Made by a program: the position numbers and the translations under genes. Under the pieces are notes generated by a model. The model had not been told where the DNA came from, ran no database searches, and saw only the letters and a list, made by a program, of their open reading frames with translations. A DNA stretch of 64,000 nucleotides from Bacteroidales bacterium (GTDB lineage: Bacteria > Bacteroidota > Bacteroidia > Bacteroidales > UBA932): positions 1 to 64,000 of the forward strand of contig JAGAIM010000128.1 of NCBI GenBank assembly GCA_017626555.1. The letters run 5' to 3'. How positions within the stretch are numbered: position 1 is the first letter of the stretch; each line of letters starts with the position of its first letter. Positions 35,100 through 43,478 of the stretch are shown piece after piece.

Positions 35100-35107
35100 T
35101 ATCTTTG
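35100..35107 (+). promoter_or_regulatory. Promoter -7 element of tRNA-Arg
   Basis: TATCTTTG, a perfect TAnnTTTG, ends 16 bases before the first base of the tRNA. A weak -33 (TGTG) lies about 20 bases upstream. Confidence 0.6.
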
Positions 35108-35123
35108 CATAGATGTGGAAACT

Positions 35124-35195
35124 GCCCTTGTAGTTTAATGGATAGAATTTCAGATTCCGGTTCTGACGGTTGCGGTTCGATTCCGCACGGGGGTA
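35124..35195 (+). tRNA. tRNA-Arg, anticodon CCG
   Basis: A complete cloverleaf of 72 bases without an encoded CCA. The acceptor GCCCTTG pairs with CGGGGGT (G-T wobbles), discriminator A. The D arm is GTTT AATGGAT AGAA. The anticodon stem TCAGA/TCTGA encloses the 7-base loop TTCCGGT, so the anticodon is CCG (codon CGG, Arg). The T arm is TGCGG TTCGATT CCGCA. A strong terminator begins 2 bases after it. Confidence 0.95.
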
Positions 35196-35196
35196 C

Positions 35197-35230
35197 AAAG
35201 ACAGCCAGAGTGGAAACTCTGGCTGTCTTT
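35197..35230 (+). terminator. Terminator of tRNA-Arg
   Basis: A 15-bp perfect stem (AAAGACAGCCAGAGT / ACTCTGGCTGTCTTT) with a GGAA loop, followed by TATAA. Confidence 0.85.
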
Positions 35231-35233
35231 TAT

Positions 35234-35347
35234 AACCGGTGATGCATAAATACCTGAAAAATGTAGCACCGGTAGTGAAATCACGGCATTGGTAAGCGTT
35301 TTGGGTACCGGTGCTTATGAAATCGAAGTATTTTTGTATCACCGGTT
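35234..35347. repeat. Nested inverted-repeat element between tRNA-Arg and S24 repressor
   Basis: The outer arms at 35234-35253 and 35328-35347 match at 18 of 20 bases when one is reversed and complemented. Inside them a second perfect pair of 10 bases lies at 35265-35274 and 35306-35315 (AGCACCGGTA / TACCGGTGCT). The six-mer ACCGGT occurs in all four arms. The element would fold into a long branched hairpin. It may be a REP/MITE-like element, a structured RNA or a two-way terminator; I cannot decide. Confidence 0.75.
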
Positions 35348-35353
35348 AGTCAG

Positions 35354-36034
35354 TTATAAGTTTGTTATAAGGACTCCTACGACGCGGAAGATGTTGATGA
35401 CGTCAGAATAGGGGAGTTCGAAGTCCGGGAACTCCTGCTGGTTCTCTGAAATGAAAGTAAGGCCGTTTCCGTTATCGACGATTCTTCTCAGGAACATACC
35501 TTGTGATCTGGTGTCGATGACATAGACTTCACCATTTATTATAGTCGAGTCAACCGGCATCCTTCTCAATGCAAGCAGATATCCTCTGCATATTCGTGGA
35601 GCCATAGCGTCTCCTGGACAGGTTGCGAAAAGATCGTGTTTCTGGAAATGTGGAACGTGAGGAAGCCTTTCTACTGAAGAAGAACTCATCACATATTCAT
35701 ATATATTTATTTCCGGGGCTCTGAAAAGCCTTGCAGGTATGACCGGTATATACTCGTCTTGGTTAAGTTCAGGATGATCTTCCAGTTTGTATTCGTTGAC
35801 GGCTGATGCCATTGTGTCGAACATCGGGCCTTCTCCCGTGAGAAGCCAGTTGACCCTGAATCCGAATTCCTTGTTCCATTTGGCGGCAGAATTCTTGCCG
35901 AAAGCGCGGCCGTTCAACTGATTGCTGACTGCGGCCTGCTGAACCCCGAGCCTGTTGGCTACCTCCATCTGTGAGAGTCCGATTTCGGTAAAATACTCTT
36001 TTATTGTCCTTCCTATTTCCTTCTTTATGGGCAT
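35354..36034 (-). CDS. S24/LexA-like repressor lacking the catalytic dyad
   Basis: 226 residues. An N-terminal helix-turn-helix of XRE type (about 8-60: IGLSQMEVANRLGVQQAAVS) is followed by a linker and a C-terminal S24 peptidase fold (about 130-222). In active LexA/CI proteins the nucleophile is Ser in GDSM and the base is Lys in a later VKR motif. Here the first site reads CPGDAMAP (Ala143) and the second FLRRIV (Arg183), so both residues are replaced. The rest of the fold (INGEVYVIDT, GLTFISENQQEFP) is kept. It should therefore bind DNA but not self-cleave, and would not respond to RecA in the usual way. Repeated motifs upstream could be its operators. Confidence 0.88.
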   Translation of the reverse strand: MPIKKEIGRTIKEYFTEIGLSQMEVANRLGVQQAAVSNQLNGRAFGKNSAAKWNKEFGFRVNWLLTGEGPMFDTMASAVNEYKLEDHPELNQDEYIPVIPARLFRAPEINIYEYVMSSSSVERLPHVPHFQKHDLFATCPGDAMAPRICRGYLLALRRMPVDSTIINGEVYVIDTRSQGMFLRRIVDNGNGLTFISENQQEFPDFELPYSDVINIFRVVGVLITNL

Positions 36035-36055
36035 ATTTGTAATAATTTATACAGA

Positions 36056-36168
36056 AAAAGTGTAAAAAGTTGCAAATATTACAAAAATGGTGTTATATTT
36101 GTGGTGGTTCTTCACAACTTTGATGCAAATATACAAACAAAAAGTGTAACGGTGAACAAAAGATGTAA
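36056..36168. promoter_or_regulatory. Candidate operators and divergent promoters of the S24 repressor
   Basis: The motif AAAAGTGTAA occurs at 36056-36065 and 36140-36149, and the variant AAAAGATGTAA at 36158-36168. Between them lie TATATTTG on plus (36094-36101) and CAAATATA, i.e. TATATTTG on minus (36126-36133), perfect -7 elements facing the small ORF and the repressor gene. Motif copies flanking both promoters suit autoregulation. Confidence 0.45.
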
Positions 36169-36278
36169 CTTTTGAAACAATTAGTTTGTATATATTGATA
36201 AAGCCTATTCTGTTTTTGTGATATTATTACAGATAGTGTAATTAAATTAGTGTGTTATTTGTTTTGAAACGTGGCATT

Positions 36279-36422
36279 ATGGAAAAGATCTGTTCTATTG
36301 CCTGTTATGCAATCGGAGTAGTGTTTTTTATCATTGCACTGCTCGGTGCCTGGCGCCACCTTTTTACAGTAGGCGCCTGCATCGCGGTAGGTCTTCTTGC
36401 ATCCGAAGAAAAGGATCAGTGA
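36279..36422 (+). CDS. Small hydrophobic protein, 47 residues
   Basis: A short open frame starting MEKICSIACYAIGVVFFIIA, with one strong or two short membrane segments (about 5-24 and 30-40) and an acidic end ASEEKDQ. No family recognised. The region on its 5' side has a perfect -7 element about 178 bases upstream. Its stop directly abuts, with no gap, the stop of the convergent S9 peptidase. The frame and hydrophobic profile make it plausible, but no ribosome-binding site is obvious. Confidence 0.45.
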   Translation: MEKICSIACYAIGVVFFIIALLGAWRHLFTVGACIAVGLLASEEKDQ

Positions 36423-38780
36423 TCATCGGCACCACTGATCCAGCCAGCGGAAGTACTCCCTGTGCCACAGAAGAGCATTCTGAGGCTTGAGGATCCAGTG
36501 GTTCTCGTCCGGGAAGATAAGGAGTCTGGACGGAACTCCCATCATCTGCGCGGCATTATATGCTGCCATTCCCTCATCTACAGGCACTCTGTAGTCCATC
36601 CCACCGTGGATCACCATCAATGGCGTATGCCAGTTGGTCACAAGTTTATGTGGAGAAAGTGCGTAGTGCCTCAATGCCTTAGGGTCATTGCTCCAAGGTG
36701 AACCTCCCTGTTTTATTCCCCCGAATGTGACGCCGTCTCCGGCAGGGCCTACAGGGCATTCCGGTGTACCTACGCGAGGATCGATTTCCGTCTCGTGAAG
36801 TCCTCCGTTGTCAAAGTTCGGGAACCACATTTCTTCAGTGGTCATATACATATGCTCCTCATTGAATATTCCTGCGTGTGCAATAAATGCGTCAAACACA
36901 TCTCCGTGGGTACCGCAGAGATAGTAAACGGAATAACCGCCATAACTTGCTCCGCAGGCTGCCATCTTCCCGATATATGGCTCGGCCTTCATCTCATTGG
37001 CAGCCACGAGATAGTCCTGCATATTCAGTCCAGGATAATCTCCTGAAATCTGTTCGGTCCATTCCTGTCCGAAGGCTGTGGTACCTCGTCTGTTTGGAAG
37101 GACTACAACATAGCCTTGCGCTGCCATAAGGCGATAGTTCCATCGGTATGACCATCCCTGGCTGAGTGTGCCCTGAGGGCCTCCCAGGCAGATGGTGATG
37201 GCAGGATATTCCTTGGCCGGATCGAATTGTGGAGGATAGAGCACCCAAGTGAGCATATCCTTGCCGTCAACTGTCTTTACATATCTGGCTTCTGTGTCAT
37301 AAGTAGCAAGTTGTGAGAGGATATGGCCATTCTCATCGGTTATCTGACGGTATGTCACCTCTCCTGCAGCAAGTGGACAATCTGCTTTCAGGACAGCATT
37401 TCCCGATGCTGTTCCAGTTCCTTCCGGATTCAACGTGACGGCAACCAGTTCGGTAGGGAAGTCCATACTGCACCAGGTTGTGTATAAGGTCAGAACTCCT
37501 TCATTCTCTGAAACATAAAAAGGACTACCGAAGTCGTACCATAAGTCCTCTCCTGTAATTCTGACGATTTCCCAGTTTTCTGATTCTTCGTATGCCTTGA
37601 AGATCCCCTGGATGCCTTCTGCCAAGGCGCTGAAATATATCCCTTTAGAGTCCGATGTCCAGACTGGGACAGAAACGTTATATTTGAAATCAATGGTAAT
37701 GTCCTGGATCTTACCTACTTCGGGCATCTTATCATTGGCGTCCGGTATTACGACATCGGCTACTATGAGTCTCTGCTTGTCTGCTTCATATCCGTCTCTC
37801 TCCATACTGATCCAGCACAGTCTGCTGCCGTCCGGACTCCATACCGGGTCGGTATCGTAACCTCCACCCATTTCGATCATTTCTGTCTGTTTTGTATCTA
37901 CATTATAGATGTAAATTTCTGTGTTGGTCGAAAAAGCATATTTCTTTCCTGCAAGTTTGCGGCAGGAATATGCAATGAATCTGCTGTCAGGACTCCAGGA
38001 CAGTTGTTCGATGCCGCTGAACGGCTCAGTCGGGAGTTCATATAACTCGCCTTCACCAGCCAGAATATCGACACCTTCCTTGATTGCCTTCTTTCTGAAT
38101 GAAAAATCGCTTACAAATGTATGAGGAATCTCCATAACGGTGTGATCCCAATGTCTGTACATCAGGTCGTCAGTGGTATAAGCAGTAGCCTTGTCAAGGT
38201 CGGCATAGCAGTCTGAAGGTGACTTGACTTTGCTTTTTATATAACTGACATACATCACCTTCTTCTGGTCAGGAGATAACTTGAATTCACTTATTCCTCC
38301 CGGTATGTCACTCAATTGCTTCACACCGGACAGGTTCCATTTTCCGCCTTTCTGTCCTATCTTGGCCGACCATATCTGACCTCCCATCAGGAAAATGATC
38401 CGGCTGCCGTCAGTGCTCCATCTTGCGTTGCTGATGCTTTTCCCTGAACAGGTGAGTCCCTGCGCGTCGCTTCCGTCAAGATTGCATATCGCCAGATTGC
38501 GAACACTCCTGTTCTCTTCTACTGATGTGTAACTTACTCCATACAGGATATATTGTCCGTCAGGACTTACATTCGGGTCGGACATTCTGCCGAAGGCCAG
38601 AAGGGCTTCCGGGGTCATCTGTCCGTTCTCGATGGTTATTCCGCTTTTTGCGATGTAGCCATCTACGTCAAATCCTTTTCTTCCGTGTGTCATTGTCTTG
38701 ATGATGATTGCAATTGCTGCTGCGACTCCCAATACTATACATAGTCTATAGACTGTGTCGGCAAATCTGTTGAAACTCAT
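36423..38780 (-). CDS. S9 family serine peptidase (prolyl oligopeptidase / dipeptidyl peptidase type)
   Basis: 785 residues. A single N-terminal membrane segment (about 12-28: LCIVLGVAAAIAIIIK) anchors it or acts as signal. An N-terminal beta-propeller of WD40-like TolB repeats follows (SPDGQYILYG, WSTDGSRIIFL, WSPDSRFIAYS, WSPDGSRLCWI). The C-terminal alpha/beta-hydrolase has nucleophile GASYGGYS (about 611), Asp in GGMDYRVP (about 729) and His in DENHWI (about 760). It would release dipeptides or acyl-amino acids from peptides in the periplasm. Third gene of a recG-WYL-peptidase unit, 12 bases after the WYL gene. Confidence 0.93.
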   Translation of the reverse strand: MSFNRFADTVYRLCIVLGVAAAIAIIIKTMTHGRKGFDVDGYIAKSGITIENGQMTPEALLAFGRMSDPNVSPDGQYILYGVSYTSVEENRSVRNLAICNLDGSDAQGLTCSGKSISNARWSTDGSRIIFLMGGQIWSAKIGQKGGKWNLSGVKQLSDIPGGISEFKLSPDQKKVMYVSYIKSKVKSPSDCYADLDKATAYTTDDLMYRHWDHTVMEIPHTFVSDFSFRKKAIKEGVDILAGEGELYELPTEPFSGIEQLSWSPDSRFIAYSCRKLAGKKYAFSTNTEIYIYNVDTKQTEMIEMGGGYDTDPVWSPDGSRLCWISMERDGYEADKQRLIVADVVIPDANDKMPEVGKIQDITIDFKYNVSVPVWTSDSKGIYFSALAEGIQGIFKAYEESENWEIVRITGEDLWYDFGSPFYVSENEGVLTLYTTWCSMDFPTELVAVTLNPEGTGTASGNAVLKADCPLAAGEVTYRQITDENGHILSQLATYDTEARYVKTVDGKDMLTWVLYPPQFDPAKEYPAITICLGGPQGTLSQGWSYRWNYRLMAAQGYVVVLPNRRGTTAFGQEWTEQISGDYPGLNMQDYLVAANEMKAEPYIGKMAACGASYGGYSVYYLCGTHGDVFDAFIAHAGIFNEEHMYMTTEEMWFPNFDNGGLHETEIDPRVGTPECPVGPAGDGVTFGGIKQGGSPWSNDPKALRHYALSPHKLVTNWHTPLMVIHGGMDYRVPVDEGMAAYNAAQMMGVPSRLLIFPDENHWILKPQNALLWHREYFRWLDQWCR

Positions 38781-38792
38781 TATGTTGATTGT

Positions 38793-39695
38793 TTAGATGT
38801 TATACTTCTCTACTGCTTTCCTATGCTCTTCAGCCACTTTTTCCCTGATATCAGCCGGACTCAGTATCTCTATGCCGCTTCCGTATTTGCAGAATTCCAT
38901 AATGAGTGCCTTGTTAGGGCAGACGAAGATGCTGAAAGTAACTGAGTCTGCGTCTGATGCTGTTTCTTGCTGGCTTGCGTGAATCGGCAGGTCGCGCAGG
39001 AATCTTGCGTCTGTCGGAGTGGCGCGGAAGGTGATTGTCCTGCCCTTTTCTTCCGGAATGTAGATGCCGAAACTGGTGGAGAACAGTTCGTCCACATCAA
39101 AATGCCCGGGCATACGGAATGACTTGTCTGAAATTTCCAGATGAATGATCCTGTCAAGTCCATATACTCTGAGCGCACCTCTTTCAATACAGTATGCCAC
39201 TATGTACCAGCGCTTTGCAAATTCCTTTAATGCGTATGGCCTTAAGGTGTATGAACTGCTTTCCCTGCTGGTGTATTTCTGATAAGAGATGCTTATCTCG
39301 TGGTTTTCCGTCATTGCTTCCATTATGCTGGTGAGATGCCGGTGTCCGGATGGGATGTCTTCCACCGATATCCTTCCGGAAAGCCTTTCTTTTCCCATCG
39401 AAAGCATATTGTTGACTGTGAATGTGTTTATCAGCCAGGCTGTTTCCGCATTCTCGTCGGCGATATCTTCGCTGTAGCCAATAAAATATCGGTTTGTGCT
39501 TCGGTTGCAGTCAATCCTGATGCCGAATACCTCTTCTACTGCTTCACGGTGATTGTTGAACGTGCGCCTTGAGTAAGGACTGTCAAAACGGTTCTCCCAT
39601 TTGTGGCATATCTCATTCAGAGACAGTCCTGTCTCTCCTGCGCGTAGGAACGTCTGGACAAGCCATATATATTTCTTCAATAATTCAGTTACCAT
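38793..39695 (-). CDS. WYL-domain transcriptional regulator
   Basis: 300 residues: an N-terminal winged helix (about 1-60, TFLRAGETGLSLNEICHKW, YSRRTFNNHREAVEE) and a WYL ligand-sensing domain (about 125-200) with ISISYQKYTS, LRPYALKEFAKRWYIVAYC and VYGLDRI. A C-terminal extension (WCX-like) follows. WYL proteins bind nucleic acid or nucleotides and often regulate stress, DNA-repair or defence genes. Being 6 bases after recG and 12 before the S9 peptidase, it is part of their unit; the regulated target is unknown. Confidence 0.9.
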   Translation of the reverse strand: MVTELLKKYIWLVQTFLRAGETGLSLNEICHKWENRFDSPYSRRTFNNHREAVEEVFGIRIDCNRSTNRYFIGYSEDIADENAETAWLINTFTVNNMLSMGKERLSGRISVEDIPSGHRHLTSIMEAMTENHEISISYQKYTSRESSSYTLRPYALKEFAKRWYIVAYCIERGALRVYGLDRIIHLEISDKSFRMPGHFDVDELFSTSFGIYIPEEKGRTITFRATPTDARFLRDLPIHASQQETASDADSVTFSIFVCPNKALIMEFCKYGSGIEILSPADIREKVAEEHRKAVEKYNI

Positions 39696-39701
39696 ATAGA
39701 A

Positions 39702-41804
39702 TCAACTTATCTTGCTGTAGTCCTTGATCTGATACTTTTCCTTGCGCAGTTCTTTCCTGAGCAACTGGTTCTTGTCGGCTGTAAGGGTCGGGTCGTCTTT
39801 CAGCACAGAATCCGCCCAATCTCTTGCTGTATTCAGGATTATGCCGTCCTTTGCCAGTGAGGCGATGTTCAGACTTATCGGAAGTCCGCTCTGTTGCGTG
39901 CCTTCCAGATCGCCCGGTCCTCGCATCTTCATATCTTCTTCGGCAAGTTCAAATCCGTTTTCAGTAGCGCACATCAGTTCTATGCGATGTCTCGACTCTT
40001 TGCTCATCTTCGGGCCGGTCATCAATACGCAATATGATTTCTCGCAGCCTCTGCCTACTCTTCCTCTTAGTTGATGGAGTTGGCTAAGTCCGAAACGCTC
40101 AGCACTTTCGATTACCATTACCGAAGCATTCGGTACATCCACTCCAACTTCTATCACAGAGGTCGCTACGAGAATGTCAGCCCGGCCTGCAGCAAAAGCA
40201 TCCATATTGAATTTCTTTACATCGTTCTGCTGTTTTCCGTGAACAACGGCGGTCTTATATTGAGGAAACGGAAATTTCTGCATTATCTCTTCTGCTCCGG
40301 CCTCAAGACTTTGATAATCAAGTTTTTCTGTTTCATTGATAAGCGGATATACAATGAAAACCTGTCGTCCGAGGGCAATCTGGTCGCGGAGAAACTTATA
40401 CAATGCCGGACGTTTCCCTTCAGTGGCGTGAATTGTCTGCACAGGCTTTCTTCCAGGAGGAAGTTCGTCAATCACGGATACGTCGAGGTCTCCGTAAAGA
40501 GTCATAGCCAGGGTACGTGGAATCGGTGTCGCCGTCATTACCAGAACGTGTGGCGGTGCTCCGCAGGAAGCCTTCCTCCACAGTCTTGATCTTTGCTCTA
40601 CACCGAACCTGTGCTGCTCGTCTATGATGGCCAGACCGAGATTCCTGAACACCACGTTGTCTTCTATAAGTGCGTGGGTCCCGACTATAATACCAATGCT
40701 TCCATCTTCAAGCCCGCTGTGAACCTCCTTCCTTTCGGATGTCTTGCTGCTTCCTGTCAGCAGGGCGGATTTCACTCCTGTCGGTGCAAGAAATTTCTGT
40801 ATATTCTTGTAGTGTTGCTGCGCTAGTACTTCTGTCGGAGCCATAATGCAGGCCTGGTATCCGTTTCCGACTGCAATCAGCGCTGTCAGCACTGCGACCA
40901 TAGTCTTGCCGCTACCTACGTCGCCCTGAAGAAGACGGTTCATCTGATGTCCGCTTTTCATATCGTTTCTGATCTCGGTGATGACTCTTTTCTGTGCACC
41001 GGTCAGTGGGAAGGGGAGAGAATCGTAGCAGGCATTGAATGCAGACCCGACAAGAGACATCCTGATTCCTTGTTCCGCTCTGCTCCTGACGTATTTCTGT
41101 TTGAGAAGGGATAACTGCAGATAAAAGAGTTCCTCGAATTTCAGCCTGTATCTTGCTTTTTCCAGTGAAGACATATCCATAGGAAAATGGATGTTTCGGA
41201 GAGCGAAATGCAAGGGGACGAGTCCGCATTGCCTCATAAGATGTTCCGGCATCGATTCTTCTATATATGGCAGTCCTTTTTCCAGTGCCGCTTCCATCAG
41301 GCGGTTCATAACTTTGCCGGTGATACCTCCGTTCTTGAGTTTTTCGGTACTGGGATATACTCCGGTCATAGAAGGTGATCCTGCGGCAGCACTATCCTGC
41401 ACAGTGTCCACTTCCGGATGAATCATATTGATTCTTCCGTTGAAGGCAGTCGGTTTGCCGAAGAATATGAACTCCGATCCTGGCTTCAATTTTTCGTATG
41501 TCCATTTGATACCCTTGAAGAATACCAGTTCCAGGTCTCCGGATCCGTCGCTGACCCATACGCTCAGTCTTTTTTTCTCTATGATATCAGTTCTGAGCAC
41601 TCTTGCCTTTATCTGCACGTATGCCATATCTGGGCGTGCCTCGCAGATCCTGACAAACGAACTGCGGTCAATATATCTGAAAGGATACAACCTCAGCAGC
41701 CCGCCTATGGTATCTACAGCGAGTTCTTTCTTCAGCAGGGAAGCCCTCTTAGGACCCACTCCCGGAAGAAACTGAATATCCATATCCAATCCATTTTGTG
41801 CCAT
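39702..41804 (-). CDS. recG: ATP-dependent DNA helicase RecG
   Basis: 700 residues; remodels stalled replication forks and branched DNA. The N-terminal wedge domain has an OB fold. Helicase motifs: Walker A GDVGSGKT (about 297), motif II DEQH (about 393; RecG has DEQH rather than DEAH), TATPIPRTLAM, TSVIEVGVDVPNA, and QLHQLRGRVGRG. The start at 41804 leaves a leader of only about 8 bases from a minus-strand -7 element (41812-41819, TAGATTTG), so the ATG at 41783 (MDIQFLPGVGPKRA) is an alternative. Leads the unit recG-WYL-S9. Confidence 0.95.
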   Translation of the reverse strand: MAQNGLDMDIQFLPGVGPKRASLLKKELAVDTIGGLLRLYPFRYIDRSSFVRICEARPDMAYVQIKARVLRTDIIEKKRLSVWVSDGSGDLELVFFKGIKWTYEKLKPGSEFIFFGKPTAFNGRINMIHPEVDTVQDSAAAGSPSMTGVYPSTEKLKNGGITGKVMNRLMEAALEKGLPYIEESMPEHLMRQCGLVPLHFALRNIHFPMDMSSLEKARYRLKFEELFYLQLSLLKQKYVRSRAEQGIRMSLVGSAFNACYDSLPFPLTGAQKRVITEIRNDMKSGHQMNRLLQGDVGSGKTMVAVLTALIAVGNGYQACIMAPTEVLAQQHYKNIQKFLAPTGVKSALLTGSSKTSERKEVHSGLEDGSIGIIVGTHALIEDNVVFRNLGLAIIDEQHRFGVEQRSRLWRKASCGAPPHVLVMTATPIPRTLAMTLYGDLDVSVIDELPPGRKPVQTIHATEGKRPALYKFLRDQIALGRQVFIVYPLINETEKLDYQSLEAGAEEIMQKFPFPQYKTAVVHGKQQNDVKKFNMDAFAAGRADILVATSVIEVGVDVPNASVMVIESAERFGLSQLHQLRGRVGRGCEKSYCVLMTGPKMSKESRHRIELMCATENGFELAEEDMKMRGPGDLEGTQQSGLPISLNIASLAKDGIILNTARDWADSVLKDDPTLTADKNQLLRKELRKEKYQIKDYSKIS

Positions 41805-41937
41805 ACACTGGCAAATCTAATAAAAAGAACCCTAATAATCAAGACTCTTGCTGAAGTCGGCATTATGCCCGGCATTCTCATTGTTATCGATATTGAAACA
41901 ATTCTGTCGTATATGTAACACGGGAAAATTGCCCCAG

Positions 41938-42040
41938 CGACAAATGTTGCATTCGTGACAAAACTTTTTGCCTTTCTGACAAAATATGCCGGAATACGAG
42001 TCTCTTTTATTGTCATTGGATGTTTTTAGCAATATATTTG
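41938..42040. promoter_or_regulatory. Repeated (T/C)GACAAA motifs and promoter before 42063
   Basis: CGACAAAT (41938), TGACAAAA (41956) and TGACAAAA (41977) recur at 18- and 21-base spacing. A perfect -7 element TATATTTG stands at 42033-42040, 22 bases before the ATG of the small membrane protein. The repeats could be binding sites for a regulator of it or of divergent recG; only repetition supports this. Confidence 0.4.
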
Positions 42041-42062
42041 CTTACAATCATTTCTCCGTACA

Positions 42063-42299
42063 GTGTTGAATTATTATATCTATGACTTCTATATGAATTC
42101 AAGAAAACTTGCAAATATGGTCCTGCTTATTCCGGTGGCAATTATCTTTGCTCTTATGGTACTGCTTATGATATATGCTCTGGTTACTCAGGAGTCGTCG
42201 GAGTGTATTTCTATTATTATTGTTTCCGCTGCAGGAATTCTGTCTGCACTATGCCTTGGAGCATATATCTGGAAACATAGGAACGACAGCAATGAGTAA
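42063..42299 (+). CDS. Small two-TM membrane protein
   Basis: 78 residues (or 68 if the Met at 42093, MNSRKLANMVLL, is the start). Two membrane helices, about 19-42 (NMVLLIPVAIIFALMVLLMI) and 50-69 (IIIVSAAGILSALCLGAYIW), are joined by a short loop with a cysteine. The C-terminus is basic then acidic (KHRNDSNE). No family recognised. Own candidate promoter upstream; 96 bases separate it from pdxA, which has its own -7 element. Confidence 0.55.
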   Translation: MLNYYIYDFYMNSRKLANMVLLIPVAIIFALMVLLMIYALVTQESSECISIIIVSAAGILSALCLGAYIWKHRNDSNE

Positions 42300-42357
42300 T
42301 TCGGTTTACCTCAGATTATAACGTGATATTTTTGATTTTAAAAACCAAACAGTTTCT

Positions 42358-42365
42358 TATCTTTG
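42358..42365 (+). promoter_or_regulatory. pdxA: -7 element before pdxA
   Basis: TATCTTTG, a perfect TAnnTTTG, 30 bases before the pdxA ATG. A TTTG at 42331-42334 is 23 bases upstream, slightly beyond the usual spacing. Confidence 0.5.
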
Positions 42366-42395
42366 TGCCGTAAAAAGAAAATACCTTAATAAAAT

Positions 42396-43475
42396 ATGGC
42401 AAGAAAATTAGTTGTGGGCATCACCCAAGGAGATGGTAACGGCATCGGATATGAGGTTATCATCAAGGCTTTGGCTGATGAGAGGATGCTGGATCTTTGC
42501 ACTCCAGTCATTTATGGATCATCAAAGATATTCGGCTTTTATAAGAAGCAGATACATAATATCGATCAGATCAATACCAATGTGATCAATTCGGCAAAGG
42601 ACGTTCACCAGAAGAGGGTGAATATCTTCAATTGTCTTCCGGAAAATGTTTTTGTGGAGCCGGGTCAGTCAACTGCCGAATCCGCTAAGGCTGCGATGAC
42701 CTCGCTTGAAAGGGCTGTGGCAGATATCAAGGAGGGTTATATAGATGTACTCGTTACTGCTCCTATCAACAAGCGCGCTATGGTCGGAGAGGGATTCGGC
42801 TATACAGGCCATACTGAATATCTTGAAAAGGAGTTCGGCGTCGATGAGGTTGCTATGATTATGGTCTGTGACAGGCTTAAAGTGGGTGTCGTGACTGGAC
42901 ATATTGCTTTGAAGGATGTGGTTTCAAGTATTACCAAGGATAAGATTATCAGTAAGTTGCGCCTGATGAACAATTCGCTTCAAAGGGATTTCGGTATAGA
43001 TTCTCCTAAGATAGCCGTGCTCGGCCTCAATCCTCATTGTGGTGACGGAGGTCTTCTGGGTGATGAGGAACAGCAGATCATTCTGCCTGCAGTGCAGGAT
43101 GCGAACGCAGAAGGAATACTTGCATTCGGCCCTTATTCGCCGGATGGATTCTTCGGAACCGCATATAACAAGTTTGATGCAGTACTTGCAATGTACCACG
43201 ACCAGGGTCTTACTCCGTTCAAGGCTCTTGCTTTTGAGGAGGGTGTCAATTATACTGCAGGACTTCCTATAGTAAGGACCTCACCTGATCACGGCACGGC
43301 ATACGAGATGGCCGGAAGGGATATGGCTGATCCTCATTCTATGATTGCCGCTATTTATACTGCGATTGATATATATAACAGAAGGGCTGAATACGATGAT
43401 CTTGTGGAAAACCGTATGACCATAAAGATGCCGGATACGGAAATCAAGCCTAAGGGCGGCAGGATTATCGAGTAA
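42396..43475 (+). CDS. pdxA: 4-hydroxythreonine-4-phosphate dehydrogenase
   Basis: 359 residues; NAD-dependent oxidation and decarboxylation in the DXP-dependent pyridoxal 5'-phosphate pathway. Family signatures: GITQGDGNGIGYEV at the N-terminus, TAPINK (about 121), the metal-binding GHTEYL (His about 139), LNPHCGDGGLLGDEE (about 212) and YHDQGLTPFKALAF (His about 268). A few residues longer than Proteobacterial PdxA (about 330). Heads a run with rnhA 3 bases later; no other pdx gene is near. Confidence 0.94.
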   Translation: MARKLVVGITQGDGNGIGYEVIIKALADERMLDLCTPVIYGSSKIFGFYKKQIHNIDQINTNVINSAKDVHQKRVNIFNCLPENVFVEPGQSTAESAKAAMTSLERAVADIKEGYIDVLVTAPINKRAMVGEGFGYTGHTEYLEKEFGVDEVAMIMVCDRLKVGVVTGHIALKDVVSSITKDKIISKLRLMNNSLQRDFGIDSPKIAVLGLNPHCGDGGLLGDEEQQIILPAVQDANAEGILAFGPYSPDGFFGTAYNKFDAVLAMYHDQGLTPFKALAFEEGVNYTAGLPIVRTSPDHGTAYEMAGRDMADPHSMIAAIYTAIDIYNRRAEYDDLVENRMTIKMPDTEIKPKGGRIIE

Positions 43476-43478
43476 CCT

